64,000 nt of DNA from Pseudomonas sihuiensis (GCF_900106015.1 NZ_LT629797.1:1984001-2048000), one strand, 5' to 3'; counted from the first letter of the stretch, positions 26,043 through 36,462 are shown. Numbers and translations: made by a program. Notes: a model not told the origin generated them from the sequence alone.

Positions 26043-29000
26043 TCAGGCCGCTGGTTCGAACAGCTGCACAGCAGCGATCTCGCTGACGGTCAGGCGTGCC
26101 TTGAGCTGCGTCGCCTGCTCGCGCGCCTTGGCCAGCGCCGCTTCCTTGACGTGACCGTAGCCGCGGATCTGCTCGGGAATCTCGGCCAGCGCCACCGCCG
26201 TGCGGTAGTTACCGGCGTTGAGCTCGGCGAGCAGGTAGGCCACATTGGCTTCGTACTCCTCGATCAGCTCGCGCTCCAGGCGACGCTCGGCACTGTGGCC
26301 GAACGGATCGAGCACGCTGCCTCGCAGGAACTTGAAGCGCGCCAGTACGCCGAACGCCTTGAGCATCCAGGGGCCGAAGCTGCGCTTGCACGGCTCACCA
26401 GTCACCGCATCTGGCTTGCTCAGCCAGCTCGGCGCCAGGTGGAACTGCAGCCGGTAGTCGCCCTCGAACTGGGCTTCGAGTTGCTTGCGGAAGGTGGCAT
26501 CGCTGTACAGCCGCGCTACTTCATACTCGTCCTTGTAGGCCAGGAGTTTGAAGTAGTAGCGGGCCACGGCCTTGCTCAGGCGCTGCTGCGCATCGGTGTC
26601 GACCTTGCGTACGCGCTCGACCAGCTCACGGTAGCGCTCGGCATAGGCCGCGCTCTGGTAAGCAGTCAGACGTTGCATACGATCGGCGACGATTTCCTCC
26701 AGCGTGCTGCAATGCGGCGCCTCGACCACCTTAGGCGCGGCGACTTTCTCCACTGCGGCCAGGTCATGGGCCGCGCGACGGCCCCAGAGGAAGGCCTGCT
26801 GATTGAGTTCGATAGCCACTCCGTTGAGTTCGATGGCCTTGTTGATCGCCTCGGCCGATACCGGCACCAATCCTTTTTGGTATGCGTAGCCGAGCATGAA
26901 CAGGTTGGTGGCGATGCTATCGCCGAGCAGACGAGTGGCCAGGCGGGTGGCGTCGACGAAGCGAGTCTTGCCCTCGCCCACCGCCTCGCTGATCGCCTCG
27001 CGCATGGCAGCGCCGGGCACCTGGGCGTCCGGGTTGCGGGTGAACTCGGCAGTGGCCGCTTCATGGCTGTTGATCACAGCATGGGCGATCTTGTCGTTGA
27101 GCTTGGCCAACGCCTCCTCGCTGGAGGACACCACCAGGTCGCAGCCCAACAGCAGATCGGTCTCCCCGGCGGCAATACGCACGGCGTAGATGTCGCTCTG
27201 CTGCGCGGCGATGCGGATATGGGTGATCACCGGGCCGAACTTCTGCGCCAGGCCGGCCTGGTCGAGCACGGTGCAGCCCTTGCCTTCGATATGCGCGGCC
27301 ATGCCCAGCAGCGCGCCAACGGTGGTCACACCGCTACCGCCAACACCGGGCAGAAGGATGTTCCAGGGGCGAGTCAGGGCCGGCTGTTTCGGCTCCGGCA
27401 AGGCGATGAACAGCGCGCTCAGGCCAACGGCCTCAGGCTTGCGCAGGCTGCCACCGTGGACGGTGACGAAGCTTGGGCAGAAACCTTCCAGGCAGCTGAA
27501 ATCCTTGTTGCAGGCACTCTGGTCGATCTCGCGCTTGCGCCCCAGTTCGGTTTCCAGCGGCAGCACCGACAGGCAATTGGATTTGACGCTGCAATCACCG
27601 CAGCCCTCGCACACCGCCGGATTGATGAAGGCGCGCTTGGCCGGGTCGACCAGCTTGCCACGCTTGCGCCGACGGCGTTTCTCGGTGGCGCAGGTCTGGT
27701 CGTAGAGGATCACCGACACACCTTTGACCTCGCGCAGCTCGCGCTGCACGGCGTCCAGTTCGCGACGGTGATGGAAGGTCACACCCGGCGCGAAGGTAGC
27801 GCGGGTTGGATACTTGTCCGGCTCGTCGCTGACCAGGGCGATGCGTTTGACGCCCTCGGCATGCACCTGCTGACTGAGCTGGTCGATGCGCAGCTCGCCG
27901 TCGATGGGCTGGCCGCCGGTCATCGCCACCGCATCGTTGTAGAGAATCTTGTAGGTGATATTGACCCCGGCGGCCACGGCCGCGCGCAGGGCCAGATGGC
28001 CGGAGTGGAAGTAGGTGCCGTCACCGAGGTTCTGGAACACGTGCGGCGTATCGGTGAACGGCGCCTGGCCGATCCAGGTGGCGCCCTCGCCGCCCATCTG
28101 GGTGAAGGTGTCGGTGCTGCGATCCATCCACTGGGTCATGTAATGGCAACCGATGCCAGCGAGGGCGCGGCTGCCCTCCGGCACCTTGGTCGAGCTGTTG
28201 TGCGGGCAGCCGGAGCAGAAATGCGGGGTGCGCACGGTCTTGTGCTTGGGCGCGGCCAGGGCCTTTTCCTTGGCATCGAGGAAGGCCAGGCGCTCTTCGA
28301 TGGTCGGGCTGCTGTAGATCGGCGCCAGGCGCTTGGCGATCACCCGGGCGATCATCGCCGGAGTCAATTCGCCCAAGTTGGGCAGCAGCGAATTACCCTG
28401 TTCATCGAACTCGCCGACCACCCGCGGACGCTTGCCCACCGGCCAGTTGTAGAGCTGACCGGTGAGCTGGTCTTCGATGATGCTGCGTTTTTCTTCCACC
28501 ACCAGAATTTCGTCCAGGCCTTCGGCGAACTGGTGCACCGACACCGGCTCCAGCGGCCAGCTCATGCCCACCTTGAGCACGCGCAGGCCAACCTGGGCGC
28601 ACAGTGCTTCGTCCAGGCCGAGGTCATCCAGGGCCTGGCGCACGTCGAGGTAGGACTTGCCGGTGGTGATGATGCCCAGACGCGGGTTGGGCGAATCGAG
28701 CTTGACCTGGTTGAGGTTGTTGGCCAGGGCGAAGGCGCGCGCGGCGTAGATCTTGTAGACGTTGAGGCGCTTTTCCTGGGCCAGGGGCGGATCGGGCCAG
28801 CGGATGTGCACGCCGTCTTCCGGCAGTTGGAAATCCTCGGGGATCTTTATCTGGATACGCAGTGGATCGACGTCCACCACGGCCGAGGAGTCGACGTTCT
28901 CGGCGATGGTCTTCAGCGCTACCCAGCAGCCGCTGTAGCGCGACAGCTCCCAGCCGATGATGCCGTAGTCCAGCACTTCCTGAACGTTGGCCGGGTTGAG

Positions 29001-29510
29001 CACCGGCATCGACGCGGCGATGAAGGCATGCTCGCTCTGGTGGGCGATGGTCGAGGATTTGCAACCATGGTCGTCACCGGCCAACACCAGCACGCCGCCA
29101 TGCTTGGAAACACCGGCCGAGTTGCCGTGCTTGAACACGTCACCACTGCGATCAACGCCCGGCCCCTTGCCGTACCACATGGCGAAGACGCCGTCGTAGC
29201 GCGCACCAGGAAACAGGTTGGCCTGCTGGCTGCCCCACACCGCTGTGGCGCCCAGCTCCTCGTTGACGCCGGGCTGGAAGTGGATGTGGTTTTCCTTCAG
29301 GTACTCGCGCGCATCCCACAGGCTCTTGTCCAGACCGCCCAGGGGCGAGCCGCGATAGCCGGAGATGAAGCAGGCGGTATTGAGTCCGAAGGCGGCATCA
29401 CGCTGCTTCTGCAGCATGGGCAGGCGGGTGAGCGCCTGAGTGCCGGTCAGGTAGAGGTGACCAGTAGCGAGGCGATATTTGTCATCCAGGCGGATTTCGG
29501 CCAGTGACAT
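26043..29510 (-). CDS. Indolepyruvate ferredoxin oxidoreductase, fused alpha-beta
   Basis: A 1155-residue fused 2-oxoacid:ferredoxin oxidoreductase that oxidatively decarboxylates aryl or branched-chain 2-oxoacids to acyl-CoA with thiamine diphosphate and FeS clusters. The N-terminal pyrimidine-binding region begins YRLATGHLYLTGTQALTRLP and has FISGYRGSPLGGLD. The TPP/Mg site is around QMGGEGATWIGQAPF to ILYNDAVAMTGGQP. Cluster cysteines are in CSGCPHNSS, in CEGCGDCSVKSNC and in CNKDFSCLEGFCPSF. The C-terminal gamma-type domain begins NILLPGVGGSGVTTVGALL. It is divergent from an Lrp-type regulator and next to a leucine dehydrogenase remnant, which suggests a role in amino acid breakdown. Confidence 0.92.
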   Translation of the reverse strand: MSLAEIRLDDKYRLATGHLYLTGTQALTRLPMLQKQRDAAFGLNTACFISGYRGSPLGGLDKSLWDAREYLKENHIHFQPGVNEELGATAVWGSQQANLFPGARYDGVFAMWYGKGPGVDRSGDVFKHGNSAGVSKHGGVLVLAGDDHGCKSSTIAHQSEHAFIAASMPVLNPANVQEVLDYGIIGWELSRYSGCWVALKTIAENVDSSAVVDVDPLRIQIKIPEDFQLPEDGVHIRWPDPPLAQEKRLNVYKIYAARAFALANNLNQVKLDSPNPRLGIITTGKSYLDVRQALDDLGLDEALCAQVGLRVLKVGMSWPLEPVSVHQFAEGLDEILVVEEKRSIIEDQLTGQLYNWPVGKRPRVVGEFDEQGNSLLPNLGELTPAMIARVIAKRLAPIYSSPTIEERLAFLDAKEKALAAPKHKTVRTPHFCSGCPHNSSTKVPEGSRALAGIGCHYMTQWMDRSTDTFTQMGGEGATWIGQAPFTDTPHVFQNLGDGTYFHSGHLALRAAVAAGVNITYKILYNDAVAMTGGQPIDGELRIDQLSQQVHAEGVKRIALVSDEPDKYPTRATFAPGVTFHHRRELDAVQRELREVKGVSVILYDQTCATEKRRRRKRGKLVDPAKRAFINPAVCEGCGDCSVKSNCLSVLPLETELGRKREIDQSACNKDFSCLEGFCPSFVTVHGGSLRKPEAVGLSALFIALPEPKQPALTRPWNILLPGVGGSGVTTVGALLGMAAHIEGKGCTVLDQAGLAQKFGPVITHIRIAAQQSDIYAVRIAAGETDLLLGCDLVVSSSEEALAKLNDKIAHAVINSHEAATAEFTRNPDAQVPGAAMREAISEAVGEGKTRFVDATRLATRLLGDSIATNLFMLGYAYQKGLVPVSAEAINKAIELNGVAIELNQQAFLWGRRAAHDLAAVEKVAAPKVVEAPHCSTLEEIVADRMQRLTAYQSAAYAERYRELVERVRKVDTDAQQRLSKAVARYYFKLLAYKDEYEVARLYSDATFRKQLEAQFEGDYRLQFHLAPSWLSKPDAVTGEPCKRSFGPWMLKAFGVLARFKFLRGSVLDPFGHSAERRLERELIEEYEANVAYLLAELNAGNYRTAVALAEIPEQIRGYGHVKEAALAKAREQATQLKARLTVSEIAAVQLFEPAA

Positions 29511-29708
29511 GGCGCGCTCCTTTTATTGTTATGGCGAGCACATAGAGCGCGACGGTAGACACGCTCCGTTGAGTCCTGCCGCAGGATCACCGCGACGGAT
29601 TTGCCTAAAGCATGACTGGAGGGTTCCGCTTTTTTCTTTCTATTTTCCAGTAGCGAAGGCGATACTCCGCATGATCCTTCCAACAATCACAATAATTTGG
29701 AAACAATC

Positions 29709-30176
29709 ATGCAGGACAAACTCAGCCCCATCGACCGCCGGATTCTCCGCCTGCTGCAACACGATGCCGACCTCTCTGCCGCCGAGGTGGCGGAAAAGGT
29801 CGAGCTGTCGCAGTCACCCTGCTGGCGGCGCATCAACCGCATGCAGGAAGAGGGATTGATCGAACGCAAGGTCGCCCTGCTCAACCATAAGCGCCTGGGC
29901 TTCGGCATCACGGTGTTCGTCGACATCAAGCTGTCGGCACACGGCCGCGGCAATCTGGATGAGTTCGAGCGGGCCGTGGTCGGCTACCCGCAAGTGCTGG
30001 AGTGCTACAGCATGGCCGGCGGCTCGGACTACCTGCTCAAGGTGGTGGCCAAGGACATCGCCGACTACGAGCGCTTCCTGCGTGACCACCTGCTGCAGCG
30101 CCCGCATGTGCACGAGGCGCACTCACATATCGCCATGAGCGAGGTCAAGCGCACCACCGAGCTGCCGCTGGATTAA
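29709..30176 (+). CDS. Lrp/AsnC-family transcriptional regulator
   Basis: A 155-residue regulator with an N-terminal HTH (about 5-50: LSPIDRRILRLLQHDADLSA, VELSQSPCWRRINRMQEEGL) and a C-terminal RAM/AsnC ligand domain (GYPQVLECYSMAGGSDYLLK). The ATG at 29709 fits the family. An inverted repeat TTCCAA-N13-TTGGAA (29678-29702) lies just upstream and could be an autoregulatory site. It is divergent from the indolepyruvate oxidoreductase and probably controls it in response to an amino acid. Its stop overlaps the convergent EamA gene by 4 bases. Confidence 0.9.
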   Translation: MQDKLSPIDRRILRLLQHDADLSAAEVAEKVELSQSPCWRRINRMQEEGLIERKVALLNHKRLGFGITVFVDIKLSAHGRGNLDEFERAVVGYPQVLECYSMAGGSDYLLKVVAKDIADYERFLRDHLLQRPHVHEAHSHIAMSEVKRTTELPLD

Positions 30177-31123
30177 CGCCCTGCCCTGCGCGCCCGCCAA
30201 GCGGCCAGCAACGATGGGCCGAGCGCGGTGAGCGCCGAGCCGAGCACCACCACCACGGCGCCGGCGTAGGCGATCCAGTTGACCTGTTCGGGTAGCACGT
30301 GGTCCGGCCACCAGGTCGAGGCCAGGGCCACAGAGACGAAAGTCACCAGCGGTGTCAGCGCCAGAGTCGCGCTGACCCGCGAGGCCTCCCAGTGCGCCAG
30401 CGCCTCGGCGAAAGCGCCGTAGGCGACCAGGGTATTCAGGCAGCAAGCCAGCAGCAGCCAACCTTGCAGCGGGCTCAGTTGCAGCGCTTGCAGCGGCTGC
30501 GCCCAGGGCGTCAGCAACAGCGCGCAGGCCAGGTAGATGACCATCATCACCTGCACCGAACTCCACAGGGTCAACAGTTGCTTCTGCGCCAGGCCGTAGA
30601 AGGTCCAGACAAAGGCAGCCGCCAGCACGGTCAGCACGCCGGTGGTATAGGTGGTCAGCGAGGTCAGCAGCTCACCCAGGCGCTGGTTGAAGAACAGGCC
30701 GAAGCCCAGCAGCATCACCATCAGGCCAATCGCCTGGCCCAGGCTGAAGCGCTCGCGAAAGACGAACAGGCTGCTGATCAGCAACAGGATCGGCGCCACC
30801 TGGATCACCAGTTGCGTGGTCCCGGGGCTGAGCAGATTGAGTCCGACCAGATACAGCACGTAGTTGGCCGTCAGCCCGCCGATAGCCAGCGCCAGCAGCC
30901 AACCGCCCTTGCGTCCCAGCGGCCGAAAACGCGGCAACCGGCGACTCGCAGCGAGATAGGCAAACAGCAGAGAACCGGACACGGCCAGGCGATACCAGGT
31001 GACCGTTACCGGGTCCATCACCTGCAGGACTTCTTTCAGCTTGATCGGCAGGATGCCCCAGAGCACGGACGTGATCAGGGCGAGCAGCAGGCCGTACATC
31101 CAACGGCCGGAAGAAATGTGCAT
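30173..31123 (-). CDS. EamA/DMT-superfamily transporter
   Basis: A 316-residue protein with ten predicted membrane segments in two EamA repeats (the first from MYGLLLALITSVLWGILPIK, the second from GVLTVLAAAFVWTFYGLAQK). These are usually metabolite or amino acid exporters; the substrate cannot be read from the sequence. The two stop codons of this gene and the Lrp-type gene overlap tail to tail. The 278 bp upstream (31124-31401) show nothing recognisable. Confidence 0.85.
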   Translation of the reverse strand: MHISSGRWMYGLLLALITSVLWGILPIKLKEVLQVMDPVTVTWYRLAVSGSLLFAYLAASRRLPRFRPLGRKGGWLLALAIGGLTANYVLYLVGLNLLSPGTTQLVIQVAPILLLISSLFVFRERFSLGQAIGLMVMLLGFGLFFNQRLGELLTSLTTYTTGVLTVLAAAFVWTFYGLAQKQLLTLWSSVQVMMVIYLACALLLTPWAQPLQALQLSPLQGWLLLACCLNTLVAYGAFAEALAHWEASRVSATLALTPLVTFVSVALASTWWPDHVLPEQVNWIAYAGAVVVVLGSALTALGPSLLAAWRARRAGR

Positions 31124-31401
31124 GGCAACCTCTGGCAGGCAGCCAACAGAGCATGTCGACCGCAGCAGAGCATTCTAGGAGAGGCCACCACACCGACACA
31201 GCAACAGTTCAGCACAGTTGCCGAGCGAAACTGTACTGATCGGCAACCCAGAAACGCCAGCCGACCGGCGCCAATAATCCATAAAATCCGCTAAAAGCCT
31301 CTAACAAGCCGCCAAAATCTACCATCTGTCGTTTTGCCAAGCAGGCCGCATTGGCCACAGTAGACTCAGGTTATCCAGCACCTGCAGATGGAGTCCCCGC
31401 C

Positions 31402-31662
31402 ATGTTCGGCCAACGCACCGTCGACCCCCAACCGGGCACGCATTACCGCAGCTCACGCGTCAGCGCCGTCAACGGCCAGTATTTCTTCGCCACTCGCGAA
31501 GGCACGCTGGAGGGCCCCTACCTCTCCCGTCACGACGCCGAACAGAGCATCGTGCGCTATATCGAGCGCATGGTCATGGCCGACAAGCTGATGCGTCATA
31601 GCAGCGAGCACATCGACAACCTGCAACGCCGCGAAGCGATCAAGCACAATCAGGAGCTTTGA
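31402..31662 (+). CDS. Small conserved Pseudomonas protein (DUF6316-like)
   Basis: An 86-residue soluble protein starting MFGQRTVDPQPGTHYRSSRV, with FFATREGTLEGPYLSRHDAE in the middle and a helical C-terminus. GGAG lies 8 bases before the ATG at 31402; an ATG-initiated longer frame from 31351 has no good ribosome site. The pattern resembles the DUF6316 proteins of pseudomonads. Function unknown. It is convergent with the next gene. Confidence 0.75.
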   Translation: MFGQRTVDPQPGTHYRSSRVSAVNGQYFFATREGTLEGPYLSRHDAEQSIVRYIERMVMADKLMRHSSEHIDNLQRREAIKHNQEL

Positions 31663-31672
31663 GCGCTCCCAC

Positions 31673-32662
31673 CTACAGACGCGCCAAGCCCAAATCCCCC
31701 CGATGCGCCGCGAGATGCGGCAGCACTGCGGCCAGCAAAGGCTCCTTGAAGGCATCCTGAAAGCGATGCGCCAGGCCCGGAATCAACTTGAGTTCGGAGC
31801 CCTTGATATGCGCAGCCACGTGTACCCCATGCATTACCGGCAATAGCGGGTCGGCCGTGCCGTGCACCACCAGCGTCGGCACGTTCAGGCGATTGAGCAA
31901 CTCGACGCGGCTCGACTCGGCAAGAATCGCCAGCAGCTGACGCTGCACGCCTTCGGGATTGAAAGCGCGGTCATAGGCCTGTTCAGCCTGATGCAAGAGC
32001 AAGGCACGATCATCATGCACCGTCGGGCTACCGAGGGCCGCCAGCAAGTCCGCCTGTTGTTGCAGTGCAGCCTCGCGACTACCGGCCTCACGCCTTGCCA
32101 GCAACGCCACCAACGCATCGCTGGGCGCGGGCAATCCTTGCGCACCCGAACTGGTCATCACCAGCGTCAGACTGAGAACGCGCTGCGGCGCCAGGTCTGC
32201 CAAATGCTGCGCGATCATGCCACCCATGCTTGCGCCCAGAACATGGAAGCGCTCGACACCGAGCTGGTCCATCAGCCCCATAGCATCACCGGCCATGTCA
32301 CGCAGGTGATAAGGCGCACCAAGCGACAGCCCCAGGCGATAGCGCAGCACTTCGTACGGCAGGTTGATGTTCGGCGCAGGCCGCCGCCAGGTGCTCAGCC
32401 CGACATCGCGATTGTCGAAGCGCACGACGCGAAAGCCCTGCTGACACAGGCGTTCGACCACCTCGTCAGGCCAGTGGATCAACTGTCCGCCCAGCCCCAT
32501 CACCAGCAGCAGCGCCGGGTCGCGCTCACTGCCGATGCTTTGATAAGCCAGACGCACCTCACCGACATCCACATAGCGAGTCGGCTCGGACAAGTCGCAA
32601 TGATTGGCTGCAAAAGCCTGCAGACCGCACAGCAAAGCGGCCAGGAAAATGAATGCACGCAT
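31673..32662 (-). CDS. Exported alpha/beta hydrolase
   Basis: A 329-residue alpha/beta hydrolase with a signal peptide (MRAFIFLAALLCGLQAFA). The oxyanion region is LLLVMGLGGQLIHWPD, the nucleophile elbow VLGASMGGMIAQHL (Ser near residue 150), the acid is in VVHGTADPLLPV and the His in IPGLAHRF. The start at 32662 is chosen because it begins the signal peptide; the upstream frame to 32731 has no such feature. Substrate unknown; a lipase/esterase or similar is likely. Confidence 0.85.
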   Translation of the reverse strand: MRAFIFLAALLCGLQAFAANHCDLSEPTRYVDVGEVRLAYQSIGSERDPALLLVMGLGGQLIHWPDEVVERLCQQGFRVVRFDNRDVGLSTWRRPAPNINLPYEVLRYRLGLSLGAPYHLRDMAGDAMGLMDQLGVERFHVLGASMGGMIAQHLADLAPQRVLSLTLVMTSSGAQGLPAPSDALVALLARREAGSREAALQQQADLLAALGSPTVHDDRALLLHQAEQAYDRAFNPEGVQRQLLAILAESSRVELLNRLNVPTLVVHGTADPLLPVMHGVHVAAHIKGSELKLIPGLAHRFQDAFKEPLLAAVLPHLAAHRGDLGLARL

Positions 32663-32810
32663 GAAAACACCAGAAACGCAGAACCCCACTGAAACGCGAT
32701 TCTGGTGAAAATCGTTCGACGGCGCTGCCACACAAGCGTGACAGTTTGATGAAGGGGGACGAACGGTTGCCCAGACGGTGACCAGAAGTGCGATCCAGAG
32801 CGTCGCGAGC

Positions 32811-32838
32811 GCCCCTCCTACCTATCCGTAGGAGGGGC
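32811..32838. repeat. Hairpin (REP-type) downstream of metE
   Basis: GCCCCTCCTAC-ctatcc-GTAGGAGGGGC, a perfect 11-bp stem between the metE stop and the hydrolase promoter region. It could act as a transcription end for metE although no long T run follows. Confidence 0.7.
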
Positions 32839-32863
32839 TTCAGCCGCGACCACTCCCGGGGAA

Positions 32864-35167
32864 TCAGGCCAGCTCGGCGCGCAACTGCCTGGCGGCGGCC
32901 ACCATGTTCACCAACGCCGCCTCGGTTTCCGGCCAGGCGCGGGTTTTCAGGCCGCAATCGGGGTTGACCCACAGGCGTTCGAGCGGGATACGCCGCGCCG
33001 CCTTGCGCAACAACCCGACCATCTCGGCGCTGTCCGGCACCCGTGGCGAGTGGATGTCGTAGACGCCCGGGCCGATCTCGTTGGGATAATCGAAGCGCTC
33101 GAAGGCCTCCAGCAACTCCATGTCCGAACGCGACGTCTCGATGGTGATCACGTCGGCATCCATCGCCGCGATGGCCTCGATCACATCGTTGAACTCGCTG
33201 TAGCACATATGAGTGTGGATCTGGGTTTCGTCACGCACACCGCTGGCGGTGAGGCGGAAGGCCTCGGTGGCCCAGTCCAGGTAGTGCTGCCAGGCGGCCT
33301 GACGTAACGGCAACCCTTCGCGAAACGCCGCCTCGTCGATCTGGATGATCTTGATACCGGCTGCCTCCAGATCCACCACTTCGTCACGAATCGCCAGCGC
33401 CAGTTGCTGCGCCTGCACTTCACGTGACACGTCCTCGCGCGGGAACGACCACATCAGCATGGTCACCGGGCCGGTCAGCATGCCCTTCATCACCTTGTCG
33501 GTCAGACCCTGGGCGTACTTGATCCATTCCACCGTCATGGCCTTGGGTCGGCTCAGGTCGCCAACGATCACCGCCGGTTTGACGCAACGTGAGCCGTAAC
33601 TCTGCACCCAGCCGAAGCGGGTGAAGGCATAGCCATCGAGTTGTTCGGCAAAGTACTCGACCATATCGTTGCGCTCGGCCTCGCCATGCACCAGCACGTC
33701 CAGCCCCAGGCGCTCCTGCACCTGTACCGCCTGGCGAATTTCACTCTGCATGACCTCGGTGTATTCGGCCGCACTCAGCTTGCCCTGCTTGAACGACTGC
33801 CGCGCCAGGCGAATCGCCGAGGTCTGCGGGAAGGAGCCGATGGTGGTGGTCGGCAACAATGGCAGTTGCAGGCACTCACGCTGTTGTTCGATGCGCTCGG
33901 CGAACGCCGACTGGCGCTGGGCATGACGCGGACGAATCGCCGCCAGACGGGCCTGCACCTCGGGTTTGTGAATACGCCCTGAAGCCGCACGAGCAGCCTG
34001 TACTGAGCGGCTCGCTTGCAAGGCGGCATGCACAGAAGCGTCTTCCGGCACCTCCAGGGCCTTACCGAGCAATGCGACCTCCTGACATTTCTGCACGGCA
34101 AAAGCCAGCCAGCCTTTCAGCTCGGCATCGAGCTGGTCTTCGCGCATCAGGTCCACCGGGCTGTGCAGCAGCGAGCAGGACGGCGCGACCCACAGCCGGT
34201 CGCCCAAACGCTCGTGAGCGTGGCGCAGCACCTCAAGGGCTTTCTCCAGATCGCAGCGCCAGACGTTGCGCCCGTTGACCACGCCCAGCGACAACACTTT
34301 ATAAGCCGGCAGACGGTCGAGAATGGTCGGGTACTGCTCCGGCGCACGTACCAGGTCGATATGCAGGCCATCTACAGGCAGGTTGGCGGCCAGACCGAGG
34401 TTGTCTTCCAGGCCGCCAAAGTAGGTGGCGATCAGCTTCTTGCACGGCTCGCGCTGGATCAGGTTGTAGGCGCGCTCGAAAGCGTTCTTCCACTCTTGCG
34501 GCAAATCCAGCACCAAAATCGGCTCGTCGATCTGCACCCATTCCACGCCCTGCGCGGCCAGACGCTGGAAGATCTCGCCATAGACCGGCAGCAGACTTTC
34601 GAGCAGCTCCAGCTTGTCGAAGTCGCCTCCCTTGACCTTGCCCAGCCACAAGTAAGTCAGTGGTCCGATCAGCACCGGTTTGACCTTGTGCCCGAGAGCA
34701 TGCGCCTCAGCCACTTCCTCGAACAGTTGCTCCCAGCTCAGGGCGAACTGCTGATCCGCGCTGAACTCCGGCACCAGGTAGTGGTAGTTGGTATCGAACC
34801 ATTTAGTCATCTCCTGGGCGTGGGCGCCGCCACAGCAAGTACCGCTGCTCTTGTTTGCAACGGCTCCACGCGCCATGGCGAACAGGGTATCCAGCGTCGG
34901 CTTGCCGGTAGCCGGACGGAAACGCTCGGGGATGACGCCAAAGGCCAGCGAATGACTGAGCACCTGGTCGTACCAGGCGAAATCGCCCACCGGCAGCAGA
35001 TCGATGCCGGCATCCTTCTGCAATTGCCAGTGCTCGGCGCGCAGACGCTGGCCGACGGCGCGCAAGCCGGCTTCGTCCAGCTCACCTTGCCAGTGGGCTT
35101 CGAGGGCTTTCTTCAGTTCGCGGTCGCGGCCGATGCGCGGGAAACCGAGGGAATGGGACAGGGCCAT
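32864..35167 (-). CDS. metE: Cobalamin-independent methionine synthase
   Basis: MetE, 767 residues, transfers the methyl group from 5-methyltetrahydropteroyltriglutamate to homocysteine. Both barrel halves are present: the N-terminal ([20 protein letters not shown]) and the catalytic C-terminal, with zinc ligands in HMCYSEF and NPDCGLKTR. The ATG at 35167 has GGAG about 10 bases upstream. It is divergent from metR; MetR-like boxes lie between them. Confidence 0.97.
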   Translation of the reverse strand: MALSHSLGFPRIGRDRELKKALEAHWQGELDEAGLRAVGQRLRAEHWQLQKDAGIDLLPVGDFAWYDQVLSHSLAFGVIPERFRPATGKPTLDTLFAMARGAVANKSSGTCCGGAHAQEMTKWFDTNYHYLVPEFSADQQFALSWEQLFEEVAEAHALGHKVKPVLIGPLTYLWLGKVKGGDFDKLELLESLLPVYGEIFQRLAAQGVEWVQIDEPILVLDLPQEWKNAFERAYNLIQREPCKKLIATYFGGLEDNLGLAANLPVDGLHIDLVRAPEQYPTILDRLPAYKVLSLGVVNGRNVWRCDLEKALEVLRHAHERLGDRLWVAPSCSLLHSPVDLMREDQLDAELKGWLAFAVQKCQEVALLGKALEVPEDASVHAALQASRSVQAARAASGRIHKPEVQARLAAIRPRHAQRQSAFAERIEQQRECLQLPLLPTTTIGSFPQTSAIRLARQSFKQGKLSAAEYTEVMQSEIRQAVQVQERLGLDVLVHGEAERNDMVEYFAEQLDGYAFTRFGWVQSYGSRCVKPAVIVGDLSRPKAMTVEWIKYAQGLTDKVMKGMLTGPVTMLMWSFPREDVSREVQAQQLALAIRDEVVDLEAAGIKIIQIDEAAFREGLPLRQAAWQHYLDWATEAFRLTASGVRDETQIHTHMCYSEFNDVIEAIAAMDADVITIETSRSDMELLEAFERFDYPNEIGPGVYDIHSPRVPDSAEMVGLLRKAARRIPLERLWVNPDCGLKTRAWPETEAALVNMVAAARQLRAELA

Positions 35168-35222
35168 GTCGTGAAACTCCAGAATCAATCGAGATGGCGC
35201 CATTCTCGGCATCGACACCGAG

Positions 35223-35290
35223 TGAGACAAACTCAAGATTTTCGTCTTGATCTAAAGATTTGCTCATGTAGGCTGTATGAACCATTTTCA
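35223..35290. promoter_or_regulatory. Candidate MetR boxes between metE and metR
   Basis: TGAACCATTTTCA at 35278-35290 fits the MetR pattern TGAA-N5-TTCA exactly. TGAGACAAACTCA at 35223-35235 is a second dyad with the same 5-base spacing but one changed base per arm. Between them TCAAGA-ttttcg-TCTTGA forms a further inverted repeat. The position in the metE-metR divergent region supports homocysteine-dependent control by MetR. Confidence 0.6.
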
Positions 35291-35334
35291 TCCAGACACG
35301 CCACTGGATGAGTGAAACCTTTTAGAGAACCGCC

Positions 35335-36252
35335 ATGCTCGAGCTACGCCACCTGAAAACCCTGCACGCCCTGCGCGAGACCGACAGCCTGGTGGAAGCC
35401 GCCGAGCGCCTGCACCTGACCCAGTCGGCCCTTTCGCACCAGTTCAAGGAGCTGGAAGAGCGTCTGGGCATGCAGCTGTTCGTGCGCAAGACCAAACCCG
35501 TGCGCTTCACCAGCGCCGGCCTGCGTCTGCTGCAACTGGCCGACGCCACCCTGCCCCTGCTGCGCGGTGCCGAGCGTGATTTGGCGCGCCTGGCCGGTGG
35601 CACCGCTGGCCGCTTGCACATGGCCATCGAATGCCACAGCTGCTTCCAGTGGCTGATGCCGACCATCGATCAGTTCCGCGACGCCTGGCCGGAGGTGGAA
35701 CTGGACCTGGCCTCGGGCTTCTCCTTCGCCCCGCTGCCCGCGCTGGCCCGGGGCGATCTGGACCTGGTGGTGACTTCGGACCCACTGGAACTGCCCGGCA
35801 TCACCTATGTACCGCTGTTCACCTACGAAGCCATGCTGGCGGTGGCCAACCAGCACCCACTGGCCAGCAAGGCCTGCATCAGGCCAGAAGACCTGGCCAC
35901 GGAGACGCTGATCACCTACCCGGTAGAGCGCGACCGCCTGGATATCTTTACCCGCTTCCTTGAGCCTGCGGATGTGGAACCCGCCCAGGTACGCACCTCC
36001 GAGCTGACGGTGATGATGATGCAGCTGGTGGCCAGCGGCCGCGGCGTCTGCGGCCTGCCCAACTGGGCGCTGCACGAATACAGCTCACGCGGTTATGTGA
36101 CGGCCAAGCGCCTGGGCGAAAAAGGGCTGTTCGCCACACTCTACGCGGCGATTCGCACCGACATGCTCGACGCGCCATTCATGCGCGACTTCCTGCTCAC
36201 CGCCAAGGACACCTCCTTCGCCAGCCTCGAAGGCGTCAGCGTGGCGCGCTGA
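35335..36252 (+). CDS. metR: LysR-family regulator of methionine biosynthesis
   Basis: A 305-residue LysR-type regulator. The HTH (LRHLKTLHALRETDSLVEAA, LHLTQSALSHQFKELEERLG) and the effector domain with RLHMAIECHSCFQWLMPTID match MetR, including the family-specific ECHSCF motif. MetR activates metE with homocysteine as co-effector. It is divergently placed next to metE, the classical arrangement. Confidence 0.93.
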   Translation: MLELRHLKTLHALRETDSLVEAAERLHLTQSALSHQFKELEERLGMQLFVRKTKPVRFTSAGLRLLQLADATLPLLRGAERDLARLAGGTAGRLHMAIECHSCFQWLMPTIDQFRDAWPEVELDLASGFSFAPLPALARGDLDLVVTSDPLELPGITYVPLFTYEAMLAVANQHPLASKACIRPEDLATETLITYPVERDRLDIFTRFLEPADVEPAQVRTSELTVMMMQLVASGRGVCGLPNWALHEYSSRGYVTAKRLGEKGLFATLYAAIRTDMLDAPFMRDFLLTAKDTSFASLEGVSVAR

Positions 36253-36322
36253 GCGTCGCCTCACGGGGCAAGGATCGAGCGAATGTCGTAGGGCGGGTTA
36301 GCCGCCAGCCACCTTCCGCAAT

Positions 36323-36342
36323 CCCCCCCCCCCCCCCCCCCC
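36323..36342. repeat. Homopolymeric tract of 20 C
   Basis: A run of 20 C residues sits inside a REP-like repeat (GTAGGGCGGGTTAGCCGCCA before it, GGCGTAACCCGCC after it) between metR and the tetR-type gene. The rest of 36253-36572 holds this repeat, another REP pair and the tetR operator region. Confidence 0.9.
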
Positions 36343-36408
36343 GCAATGTCTGTTGCGGCGTAACCCGCCATCGGCGCAACGCGTTTCATCGCCTGGTGGG
36401 TTAGAAGC

Positions 36409-36462
36409 TTCGCCCCGGGGCGGGGCTCCTACATCCTTGTGGGAGCCCCGCCTCGCGGCGAA
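36409..36462. repeat. REP palindrome pair
   Basis: TTCGCCCCGGGGCGGGGCTC with CTAC at the left pairs with GTGGGAGCCCCGCCTCGCGG and CGAA at the right around about 6 bases. Confidence 0.8.

Noticed and set aside
26151..29507. 1118-codon open frame on the plus strand opposite the indolepyruvate oxidoreductase
   Set aside because: It is the antisense frame of a GC-rich gene; composition is low-complexity (Gly, Ala, His, Gln) with no recognisable domain, while the minus strand carries clear TPP and FeS motifs.
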